Source: Echinarachnius parma
Taxonomy: Eukaryota; Echinodermata; Echinoidea; Clypeasteroida; Echinarachniidae
Direction: 5' to 3'
DNA length: 64,000 bases
Assembly (NCBI GenBank): GCA_037951105.1
Contig: JBAMJV010011129.1
Location: 1-64,000 of the forward strand
Shown here: positions 12,801 through 25,700 of the stretch, in pieces
Layout: the number at the start of each line of letters is the position of its first letter
How positions within the stretch are numbered: position 1 is the first letter of the stretch
Translations under genes and position numbers: made by a program
The notes under the pieces: model-generated
What the model saw: only the letters and a program-made list of their open reading frames with translations
The model's database searches: none
Told to the model about the DNA's origin: nothing

Positions 12801-15800
12801 CCACGACTAATTGCAACAGAAACGATTCCACTTGTATTTGCTGTAGAATAGCCACTAAAACAACATACTAAAAGTTGACAAAAATTGAAGTGGTGGATAA
12901 GGGTCTAATTTGCATAAATTCAAAATGGCCGCCATACAGCCTTTTCAAGGCCATATCTCTGGATATGAAGCACTTAGAAAGTTAATTCTGGTGTCTACAC
13001 CCATGTTTTCAAGGTCAAGAAACACGATTGTAACCTAATTAGCAACATTCAGGCAACCCATCATACCTAATTTGCATAAAGTTGTAAATAATATATTCAA
13101 AATGGCCGCCATGTATCCTATATCAGCCTTTATCTCAGTATGAACCCAACAGAAAAATATTTATTGTATATAGAACTATGTTTCCAGGTTATGGAACAGA
13201 ATGTAAGTATATTTGCAACTTTTAAGCACCCCTTTATAGCTAATTTGCATATAAATATATTCAAAATGGCCGCCTTGTAGGACACTTAATCCCATATCTC
13301 AAGATATGAGACACATAAAAAGTAAATCTAAGTGTCTACACCCATGTTTTCAAGGTCAATGAACACAATTATAACCTAATTAGCAATATTCAGGCATCCC
13401 ATCATGCCTAATTTGCATAAAGTTGTAAATAATTTATTCAAAATGGCCGCCATGTATTCTATCTAAGCCTTTATCTCAGTATACAAACCCAACAGAAAGA
13501 TGTTTATTGTATATAAAACCATGTTTCTAGGTAATGGACCAGATTATAGTACATTTGCAACATTTAAGCACCCCCCCCCCCCCTTATAGCTAATTTGCAT
13601 ATATATATTTTTTTAAAGACAGCCATGTACGGCATATGTATATATCATTGGAAATAACACATGTTATTAATTCATTCTGTCGTTATTCTATATATATATT
13701 GTCAATGTCAAACACATGATTGTGGCCATTTCAAGCATATTAATCATGAATACCTAATTTGCATAAATTTTAATATACATAAAACTTAACAGACCTCCTT
13801 CCTAGCTCAGTCTGTATATTAAATATTCGTCGAAATAAATGTTTCACTTAACAGAATATTTAAGAATGTTTTCATTGTTGGCTAGAAATGCTGAAAAACC
13901 AATGATGATAACTCATTTGAAGCTAGTGTTAGTTCATAAATGGAATGACAGGAAAATGCATCACAGAGTGGAGCGGAGCATTTTACTGCAGTCTGCACAG
14001 GATCATCTGGAACAAAGGCCCATCATATAATGACATCTGCAAGCAATACGTCTTGTATGTGGAGAAACACTATGATAAGTCAACTGTGGTGTTTGATGGC
14101 TACATGAAGGGCCGGAGTACAAAATACGTCATCCACAGACGCTGAACTAGATTGCGCGTGTGTGTACCTGTACAAGTTTTCTGGTTCGATGGTATTCTAC
14201 GGGAAGTAGGAGGACTTTCTCTCCAACAGTAAAAACAAGCACAAGTTCATCATGCTGCTTGACGGACATCTAAGACACCTTGGGTGCCCTACAAAACATG
14301 ATCCAGGAGATGATGATCTATTCATTGTCCAGACTGCTATCACCATTGCTGAGGCCGAGGGTATACATATCCATACTGTTCTTGTTGCAGATGATATGGA
14401 ATGTCTGGTTCTCCTTTGTTACCATACCGAGACAACAATGCAGAACATGTTTCTTTGTCCGGAACCTCGGCACTGCATTAAGAAGGAGCAAAGATGTTCA
14501 GACATATCACTTCTGAAATCTGCACTGGGTCCACAAGTATGTAACAGTATTTTATGTATGCATGCTTTCCTTGGCTGTGACACGACATCCCATATTCATG
14601 GATTTTGGAAGGGAACAGCTCTAAAGCTTGTTCACACTAACAGGATCTTCCAGGAACAAGCAGAAGTCTTTGGAGATCAAAAGAGTACAAAGACTGATGT
14701 TGTATCAGCAGGACGGAACGCAATTGTTGGTCTATACAAAAGTTAGCCAGATGATAACCTGAAAATTCTCTGTCTTCAACGTTTTCATGAGAAGGTCAGC
14801 ACCTGTAGAGTACCACCTAGAGTGCAACTTACTTATGCAGCTGCTTCTTTTCATAGCCAGCATGTATTCTTGTCAATGCAGTAAAGGAAGGGAAATTAAA
14901 TCCAGCCATTGGCCTGGGGTTGGAGTGAGCGAGATGGAGAATTTAGTCCGATTCCTTCAGACAAAGCTCGCAGCTCCTAGGAATCTCCTGAAGCACCACA
15001 GTTGGCTTATCATAGTGTTTATCCACATAGGAGACATACTGCTTGCAGATGTCATCATAATTATGATGGACCTTTGTTCCAGATGATCCTGTGCAGACTG
15101 CAGTAATGCTCCCCTATCTGAGATGTATTGAATATACATAATATGCTCCTGGAGGCATGAAACGTCTCCAAAGTGTATCAGCCAGTTGAGATTTGTTTGC
15201 CAGTCGTGGTGTGAACTTGTTCTCCAGTCGTGGTGTGAACTTGTTCTCGAACAGTGCAGGAGGATAGCTACACAGCTCATAATCAAACGCATCTTAGAGT
15301 TGTCTTGGCGTGTTCCTTATGTTATGAGTCTATGAACAGTAGCTGATGATCGATTTGGATGGCTCCCTCTTTTGTTTGCACTGATGTGTTTTCACTCATA
15401 GTCAAGGCTTGATCTCTTCATTTGAATGTGTACTCTGTGATGCATTTTCCTGTCATTCCATTTATGAACTAACACTAGCTTCAAATGAGTTATCATCGTT
15501 GGTTTTTCAGCATTTCTAGCCAACAATGAAATGTAAAACATTCTTAAATATTCTGTTAAGTGAAACATTTATTTCGACAAATATTTAATATACAGACTGA
15601 GCTAGGAAGGAGTTCTGTTAAGTCTTATCTATATTCAAATTTATGCGAATTATGAATTCATGATTAATTTGCTTGAAATGGCCACAATCATGTGTTTGAC
15701 ATTGACAATATGTATATAGAATAACGACAGAACGAATTAATAACATGTGTTATTTCCAATGATATATACATATGCCGTACATGGCTGCCTTAAAAAATAC

Positions 15801-18800
15801 ATGTATATTTATACGCAAATTAGCTATAAGGGGGGTGCTTAAATGTTGCAAATATACTATGATCTGGTCCATAACTGGTAAACATGGTTGTATATACAAT
15901 AAACATATTTCTGTTGGGTTAGTATACTGATATGGGCTTAGATAGGATACATGGCGGCCATTTTGAATAAATTATTTACAACTTTATGCAAATTAGGCAT
16001 GATGGGATGCCTGAATGTTGCTAATTATGTTATAATTGTGTCCATTGACCTTGAAAACATGGGTGTAGACACTTAGATTTACTTTTTATGTGTCTCATAT
16101 CTCGAGATATGGGATTAAAGGGTACCACCACCCAAAAATAATAATCTTTTTATAGAAAGGTAACATCTTTAGTATTCCATTCCTTCAATAATTTCACAAA
16201 AATATGTTTTCAGAAAAAATATATAATTGGAAAACGCATCACCATTCTCAGCCATGCGGTCATGCGGTCTGAATGCGCAGACTATTATGCGAGCAGAGCC
16301 AGCGGCGCTCTATGCAGAGCGAACGAATCATCCGGGATTCTATTGACGTACGCGTGAATTGCATTGGCGCACTCGCAAATGCCTGGCCCATGTAGAACCA
16401 CGAGAAAGCCGTGGTTCCGTAAGTGGTGGAAATTAATTGCTTTGATTATGAATTACACAACCCTTTGCAAAATGTTGGGTATCTATTTGATATCACAAAA
16501 CGGTACCAAAACATATAATAATGTGTTGTCCTTTGCCTGGTGGTCCCCTTTAAGTGTCTTACATGGCGGCCATTTTGAATACATTTATATGCAAATTAGC
16601 TGTAAAGGGGTGCTTAAAAGTTGCAAATATACTAAAATTCTATTCCATAACCTGGAAACATAGTTCTATATACAAGAAATATTTTTTCTGTTGGGTTCAT
16701 ACTGAGATAAAGGCTTATATAGGATACATGGCAGCCATTTTGAATAAATTATTTACAACTTTATGCAAATTAGGTATGATGGGTTGCCTAAATGTTGCTA
16801 ATTAGGTTACAATTGTGTTCCTTGACCTTGAAAACATGGGTGTAGACACCAGAATTAACTTTCTAAGTGCTTCATATCCAGAGATATGGCCTCGAAAAGG
16901 CTGTATGGCGGCCATTTTGAATTTATGCAAATTAGACCCTTATCCACCACTCCAATTTTTGTCAACTTTTAGTATGTTGTTTTGGTGGCTATTCTACAAC
17001 AAATACAAGTGGAATCGTTTCTGTTGCAATTAGTGGTGGGTTATTTCATATTTTGACTGGACTACTAGTCAATATAAGAGTCACCAGTAAATTCAACTTC
17101 TTCAAAAAGTTTTTTTTTGTAACGTTTCAGACACTAAAATCCCTAAATGTTCTTTTTCAATAACTGTAAGTATGTTTTATGTTTATATCGACCAATCCGG
17201 TTTCAAGTCTATAGTTCTATAGTGTTGGCCATAACTGGGGGGCTTCCAAGAGTACAACAAAAGATAATTTGAACAGGTTTTTTACGGTTATGCAACATGT
17301 CAGGTGTATTATTGTCTCTCCTAAACAATCAGTGTGGTTCTAAGAGACCTTTGTTCAGCATGCTAGACATGCTTGAAGACCCCCAGTTAGGGCAGACGCT
17401 AGACTAGAAACCGGATCGGTCTATATGTGATGCTGTACCACAGCTTGGCTGTTGAAGTAATCCATTAACTTCATCAGATTTGTCCAATAGTGATATTTGA
17501 TATATTTTATTCTTAATGATGTGTGAAAGTTTCATAGAAGAACCTGTTTACCTAGTGAAAAAATGAAAATTGAAGTCAGATTTTATCATCCACAGCCCAT
17601 CAAATTGTACTACGATCAGAATGCGTTCCGGAGCGCTTTTTATTCAATCATAAATATTTTCATAAGTAGAGTGACATTTTGAAATATCACAACCCATTTG
17701 ATTATTCTGTTACCATAAGCCAAACAACAAGCCAATGAACAAGGTACGAGGGAACTGTGAAATCTCCAAGTGATGTTGTTTGAATTTGCCAAAGTTAATG
17801 GATCACTTATGTTTCAAACTCTGTAACCTTGCATCCATATTCAGTCTCAGATACGACACACCGTCTCTTTCTACAACCAAAGTAATCCTGGAGCAGAGGT
17901 TGCTGAGAGCGTGGGCTTCACAGCCTTGGAGTACAACACACTGTCAACTGACCAGGTATGTTAAGGGATGATCAGGAAGGATGATGATGCTGATAAGGAT
18001 GATTGTTATGATGATGTTAATGATGGTGATGATGGTGATGGAGATGACAATTAATGATGACGATGACAGCGATAACAAAGAGGATGGAAATTACGATAAT
18101 GTCGTGGTACGTTAAGATGAGGCCGAAGGACACACAGTAACAAGTTTGTTAGGTTGCTCTGGTTATTTATTCATCAGCCACAGTATCTCTCATAATGTCG
18201 AGATTCTCGCAGAAGACAAAAACCCTGCAATAGGCAGAATAAAACAAAACATGTCATATAACTTCAATCAAATATAAATGTCTTATTTACAAAAACATGA
18301 TTATTTATAATCTTGATGAAAAACAAAGCAACAGTAATTACTTAACAGAAATATTGTTATCCTCTTGATTAACTATTATATGAAGTAATTACTAATCAAT
18401 CTCTACATGATCAAATCCGTTTTCATCTTGATTCTCTTGTATAATCACTAAAATCAAACGTTATAATCATTTACTCGAATGACATAATTAAATCTAAACA
18501 TCAACTCACATCTTGTAATATCTATCACACAAAATCATGCACTCTGCAATATATTCGACTCAGTAAAGTTACACAAAGTCTATCACAACTATTAAACAAA
18601 ATGCAATCATCTATATAAACGTACCCAAGGTCTAATGCCGACCCACTGCAGCACACAACTACAGCTCAAGCAGCCATCTATCTGCTCAGCAACTCGTACA
18701 GCAGCTGTGTAAACAATGTAAATGTAACAATAAACATTACAAGTATTAACCCTCTAAAACACACAAATCTCAGTTCCCACATCGTCTACTTCTAAAGGGG

Positions 18801-19624
18801 AAAAGGTTAACATAAACATCACGGAAAACTATCAATCATATTCTTCATACTGTTCATCTAAAGTATTAACAGCGAACAACATCTCACATCTACGAGATAT
18901 CTATGGGCGCCGCCATCTTTTTTGGTTTGTTTACATCTCGCGCCCTCAACGTCAACTACACGGTTACTTCACACGTGCGCGAAATACAAAATTGCAACAA
19001 TTACTCTTTAAATCATTTTTGCAATCTCTCAATACATCGTTCATAATTATATGTCGACAGAAAATGTTGCATAAACAAATTTATCACATATCTCTCTATC
19101 ATTGTGTATTTAAACAGCGTAATATGATATAATGAATGCCTACTCAAAACTTCTGTTCAACATCATTAGCACAATAACAGGCATTTTAACTATCATAATT
19201 ACTTCTATCAAACATCTTTATCCACCTCAAATAATGCATTAACACTCACTCTAATACATCAATTATCTATTCTATAAACTTACTGTAAACTAGCTGCAAA
19301 GCCACGCCTCAGCAAAAGGTACATCGGAAAACTCGGGAAGTCAAGAACACAGGCACAACGCTCCGACCTTGACCGTGTCAAATATGCTTCTTCGAGGTTT
19401 CCCTATTCTAACATGTGTGCATTACAACATAAGCATGGGCGGCGTATAACACATTATCCGTCCGCGAATCTATGTGCAACATGTATTGTAAACTAATTTG
19501 CATAATTGGACTCGGTGCGGAATGTGACATTGAACTACCTTACATAATCGGACAAGTCCGCGATTTACATACGATATAAACTAGTCCGCATTCCCACAAT
19601 AAAGATGAGGAAGATGATGATAAA

Positions 19625-19703
<79 letters not shown>

Positions 19704-22700
19704 GTAAAATAATAATCTTAATAGGCCTATTGTGCACATCAATGTTGTCAATATTTGTAAATTGTTCATTTCAATTAACCAATTTATTATTTTTTGGTGA
19801 AGGTCTGATAATTTGTTTTTGTCAATAGAAAAACTTCTCTTCGCTAGAAAGATTAGTTTTTAAAAAGTGACATTGTGTTTTCCGACTTGCCTCCCATACA
19901 AATCTGGTAGAATGGAAAGGTCAATTCTGAAATCACATCATAATTTATTTTGTTTCAGTTGATCCTGTCAATACAGCAAGACCTAGAATACCTACTTGAA
20001 CAGCAAACCCAACTCTTGTTAGGGTAAGTATATGATTAATGAAAAGTAGTGACATCATATGGTATATGTAGTGCTTACATTATTTGTTTTTTTCCAATAT
20101 TAATATCACTTTGTTGTTATTCAGTCATTTACTTGCATTTATCTTTGTGTTTATTTAAACAAATATATATTTGATTTATTTATGATTATTTTCAATTGCA
20201 TTGATTTATTCTAAATCAGCATTGATTCTGGGAACAATTTGCTGGCAGAGGTATCTGAACTGTGTCTCCCTCTGCTTAGCAACGCTTCATCCAAGAGACT
20301 GCTAGAGTGTCTAATCCTTCTCAATGGACGCTCCTCTGATGGAGATAAAGTCTCGGACCTGTTTCTGGATAGAGTCACAGATTCACAGGCTTCTGCTTAC
20401 AGCCCTGATTGTAATAAAGGTGTGTCACTTAATGGTAACATGACTACATCAGTTATATAAGAATCAGAAACAAAACACTACATGTAACAGCATTGTGCAT
20501 GTTTGTGATACAATATGAGATTGCTGTAAGCGGTGATAGAGAGTCTAATCCTTCTCAATGGATGATCATCTTTCTGATCTACATGTACTTCTGGATAGAA
20601 TCGCAGGCTTGCCGGTTCCTGCATACAGCACACATTCCACTAAAGGTTTGTTACAACCGACAAGTAGCAAGTAGAGATGAATGATTGAATCATGATAACA
20701 TTATTGTTCAATAGATAATAATCAATTGGCAGAGCACTTACCAGCCAGTGTTTTCTCTCTAGAGTAAGATCTAATTAAGGTTTAGTAATTATTGGTACAT
20801 GGTTTATCTCAATATTTGGATATATCATATTACAGTGGAACCTCATTATAAGGAGCTCCTTGGGCCCATTGAATTTAAAATCTTATAACAGATATCTTGT
20901 TGTATCAGGGCTTAAAAATGATAACATACATAGTACCTGGACCTGTGAAATTACCTCGCTATATCAGGTACCTCATGACAGAGCTCATTATAAAGAGGTT
21001 CCACTATACCCACTATTTCATGTGAATTTTATGACCTTTTTTCAAAACTGTTTTGGTAGGAATCACTCAGGATCTTTAGTTTGAAGCCTAAAAGATAACG
21101 TTCACCCTCTTGTCACCTGTAGTTCTCAATTCTTTTCCTTTTATCTCATTATTACATCTAGAATCGTCGGATTGGAGCCTAGGATACGAAGCCCTTGTGT
21201 CGCTATGGTTACAGCATCTGCCTGCCTTGGAGCAAGAGATTCTGCTCCTCATCAGAGCTTATACACAACATCTCCATCATCACGGCAGGAGGACTGCCTT
21301 GGAGGTTATCCGTTCAAGAGAACTGGTAAGAATAGCAATTTAAAGGATACATTTTGATTTTTTACTTGAAATTAACTTTCTATTCTCCTAAACATTTTCC
21401 TTCTAGACTTTGATATTTATTTCGTCTTTTTAAAGGGACAGGTCCTCTTTTACAAAACGTCTGAACAGCTTTCAGTTGACGGATGGGGATCAATGTAACA
21501 CGCAAAAAAAAAATCAGAGCGAACAGCCCTCTAATTTGGATTCTACGAATGAAAAATGAATGCGTCCCTCCATTTAAACTATATATCGGTCAATAAAGGA
21601 GTTCAACTGATTTAGCATAATATTACAACAATATAGTACTAATTCTCGTAAAGGTATTGTGAAGCCGACATTTGTTAACGTATGTCACGGAAAAAGATCT
21701 CAAAAAGAAAGAATATATAATTACATGTAGTCAGTTTAAGTGATGTTTGGGTATTTTGCTTGGTAAACGCTCACACATTAGTACTTATGCGCGGGTCACG
21801 TAGGGGTCATGCATACCGATCTGGCACTCTGTGAAATCTATGTACGAACTTACTCACCGGCCGAAAATACGTATGTACCTAATTAACCGACGTCCCTCAG
21901 TTTATTCAGTTTTAGGTCTATAACTCCACGAAAAAGAGATTTCAAGCCCTAATTTTTTCAGGCATGCTATTAAATGACATTTCCTTTCATATAAGACAAT
22001 AACCTCGCAACTTTTGAATTTTGGCTTGCAAAAGTGGATCTCTCCCTTTAAATAGGGCGGCCCCATCCTAATAGAGTAAACAAGGGGCAAAACAGGTTTC
22101 CATAGACAATCCTGTTCAAGACTATTTCATTTTTGCAATACCATGCATCCTACATGGACCGCAGCCTGAGTATAATCGGGACCAGTCCTGAACGGGATAA
22201 CATTTTATTTGTACTTTTTAACAAAGAATTATTAACCGTAATCAAAACTAAATTACCAGCATAACTAATTTACCGGTATATTTGACCTAGAAAAATGAAA
22301 CCCAACATAATATCCCGACTATCCAGTGTTATAAAAGTGTTATGAAATTCCTTATTTCTCTAGCCCAGGGCATGTGCTGAGCATACAGTACTCTATAAAG
22401 CTGTAGACTTGTGCATCCAGCAGGTTCTATGGGAAAGAAGAGGCTGTCAACATGTTGTGAGATTCATGCACCTGTTCCAAGTGGCTGTTAATGAGGCTAT
22501 CCTTCAAATTCCATCACCACAGATACAGGTACAGTGTTACATAGAGATGGACAATTTTGATTACAAAATAAATACAATTCTCCTATAGTTCAATGGTTCC
22601 CTTAGCAAATAGAGACACATTTATGTGTAAAAACATCAAATGTTTTATATTTTTATTTCAAAGACAGAATTTTGTCTACACTTTTTTATGCCTCCGCAAC

Positions 22701-25700
22701 GAAGTAGCTGGAGGCATTATGTTTTCGGGTTGTCCGTCCGTACGTACGTCCCGTTCTCGTGATCGCGTTATCTCAAGAACCAATTGACGGATTTTCACCA
22801 AACTTGGGTCATGTATGTATCTTGGGGAGCCAATGAACTGATTAGATTTTGGGGTCATGAGGTCAAAGGTCACATAGCTCATTATATATGCAAAAATAGC
22901 TCGTGATTGCGTTATCTCAAGAACGGATTGACGGATTCTGACCAAACTTGGTACATGTATGTATCTTGGGGAGCCAATGAAGTGATTAGATTTTGGGGTC
23001 ATGAGGTCAAAGGTCAAATGTCACAGAGCTCATTATATATGCAAAAATAGCTCGTGATCGCGTTATCTCAAGAACGGATTGACGGATTCTGACCAAACTT
23101 GGTACATGTATGTATCTTGGGGAGCCAATGATCTGATTAGATTTTGGGGTCATGAGGTCAAAGGTCACAGAGCTCATTATATATGCAAAAATAGCTCGTG
23201 ATCGCGTTATCTCAAGAACGGATTGACGGATTCTGACCAAACTTGGTAGATGTATGTATCTTGGGGAGCCAATGATCTGATAAGATTTTGGGGTCATGAG
23301 GTCAAAGGTCACACAGCTCATTATACATGCAAAAATAGATTGCTTGTGATAGACTCAAGAATTAGTCGGTGGATTCAGACCAAACTTAGTACATGTATGA
23401 ATCTTAAAGAGCCGATGAACTGATTACATTTAGCGGTCATGAGGTCAAAAGTCACAGGGCTCATTAAAAAAAGATTGTAATTGGAAATCTCAAGAACTGA
23501 ATGTCAGATTTCAATCCAACTTGGTACCTGAATGTATCTTAAGGAGCATTTATTAGATTTTGGGGTCAAAGGTCAAGGTCACAGGACTCATTTTGTAAAA
23601 ATAACTCAAGAAATCGCGCCATGACGGAGGCATCATTTTCGACTGCGCGCAGTCGAAGATCCATCTAGTTTTTATATGTCTTTGTTTTTAGTTTTAGTAT
23701 CTTTCCAGACACTAAACAGGGCTGTTCCTTAGCAGTGGCCTGGGTGCCAATTATGGCCACCAGAAATGTAATTTGGCCACCAAAGAATTAGGATCAAGTG
23801 TATGGTGGGGGTCTATCTGATGTGTCAATTTGGCCACCTGAAAGAAAAGCTTGAAGGTGCACCTGTAAAGTGTCAGATATTGCCCAAAATTACATTTGAG
23901 ACTTCAATCCTATACCAAAATCATTGTAAGATATGTCCGAATGATGTGTGAAAGTTTCATTGAAAAATAACGCTGCTTTCCTGGTTAAAAAAGCGAAAAT
24001 TTGCGTCAGCTTTTACAACAAATTACTGTATAACGTGTATGACCGTTCATTAACGATCTTGAGCTGAATAATTATCAATGATAGATGTCGTCGTACTAAA
24101 GGGGCATTTTAAAAAATCTAACCCTATTTTATTCTTCTCTTACCATTTAAGCTAAACAACACGGTAGAAGAGAAATGTGGAAGCTCCAAGTAATTTTCGT
24201 GGAGTTAGACACTTTACTGGTTTCACTTTAAGGGAGAGTCCTGATTAATGATTTGCTTTACACATTGTATTAACCGATGTAACATCATATCGTATCTGTT
24301 CTTAGGTTACGGTGCATGCTCTCTTCCCACAAACGCTTGGTCCTCTGGTTAATCTGCTCTCAGTAGATCCTAAAGGTAAGCTTTCCAGTCAGTTCATTTT
24401 CCTCATGTAAATTAAATCCAAATGAGGATATTCTAAATGCTTGATGCACCTACAAGGCTGCTCGGGATATGCCAGGGTAATGATATAATCCATATAGCAC
24501 AATGCGCCTTGGAATAGAAGTCCTAGAATTATGGTGCAATATAATGCTGGATTATCAGTATAATCGTATAAAATACACAATTTTGTGTATGAGATTTCAG
24601 ATCCATGGGATCCATCAGTCGGCTCCAAGCCTTTTCGTTCAGTGAGGTTATCTTCCCATCTTTTCCTTTGTCTGCCTCTTTTTCTCCCTCCTTTTTACTG
24701 TACTGTATAGAACTGTATTTGCAAGTCCTGAGGATCTTGAAACGTGGCCTAACAACCGGGGTAATAATATCATCGTAAAGTGCTTAGAGATGATGATCAT
24801 TCATATTGGGTTGCTATATCATATTTAGTAAATTGAGTATACTATATTATTTGTATTTATTTATTACAAGTTTTGTTGTCTCAGCTTTCTGTACTGTACC
24901 ATGTAGAACTGTCTTGACAAGTCTTGAGGATCTTGAAACATGGCCTGACCCTTACATTATTAAAAATGTTGTTAGTTCATCTTCTGTTTTACTGTGCAGT
25001 TCTTCCAAGGGAAGCTCAAGCCTAACCGGTACATTATTACAAATTTACAAATTTTGATAATTCATCTTCTCTGTTTTTCTGTGCAGTTCTTCCAAAAGAG
25101 GCTCAAGCCATTCACCTCCCCAGCATCCACTCCACATTGTTGACTTCCCTGGAGGATGCCGTCGTTGCCAACAACCCACGGGAGATGTTCGCCGTCTGGA
25201 CCGTCCTTGTCAAGTTCCAGTCTTGGTATTATGCAGCCATCTCTGTGCTGGTCAGGGGTAGCTTTGTTGGGCAGTGCAATATAGGAGGAGTAGAAGGAGC
25301 TTGCCTGGGCCTTGTTACGTGGTTCAACTGGCCCATGGCTCACACTATGAAGAACAATGCTAAGGTTTGTTAAATAAAATTTATTTTATAAATTAAAAAA
25401 TGAACAAAGAAAATGAACTTAGCAAAATGTAAGATTTGTTGGACAGAGCAATGTAAGAGGAGCTTGTCTTGGCCTCTTTGCATGGTTCAACTGGTCCATG
25501 TCCCACTCTATGAAGAACAATGCTTAGGTTTGTTTAAACAAATAATGATTTTTAGCACCAACAAAAAATGAACACAAATACTTGGTAGTATGCATACGTT
25601 ATCAGACTCTAATGAAAGTGTTTCCTTGAAGTGTGATCTACAATTCAATTGTTTTGGTATCATGTGAATCTACCTAAAATGAAGGTTAACTTAGGAATAT

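Larger units (their letters stand above)
12765..17064. mobile_element. 4.3 kb long-inverted-repeat DNA element in FANCC intron 3
   Basis: Termini are TAGTCCAGTC ... GACTGGACTA with CTA directly outside both ends, a possible 3 bp target duplication. The left arm (12765 to about 14096) and right arm (about 14994-17064) are inverted copies. They differ by a 431 bp MITE in the right arm and by about 330 bp of coding sequence missing from the left arm. Each arm is built from sub-repeats of about 170 bp containing TAATTTGCATA and AAAATGGCCGCC. The core carries a broken gene, described separately. Superfamily not determined. Confidence 0.88.

Noticed and set aside
19540-19769. Poly-Ser / poly-His frames
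   Set aside because: Translation of a (GAT)n microsatellite.
22676-23321. Repeated peptides (VTFDLMTPKSNQ...) on the - strand
   Set aside because: They arise from the ~150 bp minisatellite units in FANCC intron 8.
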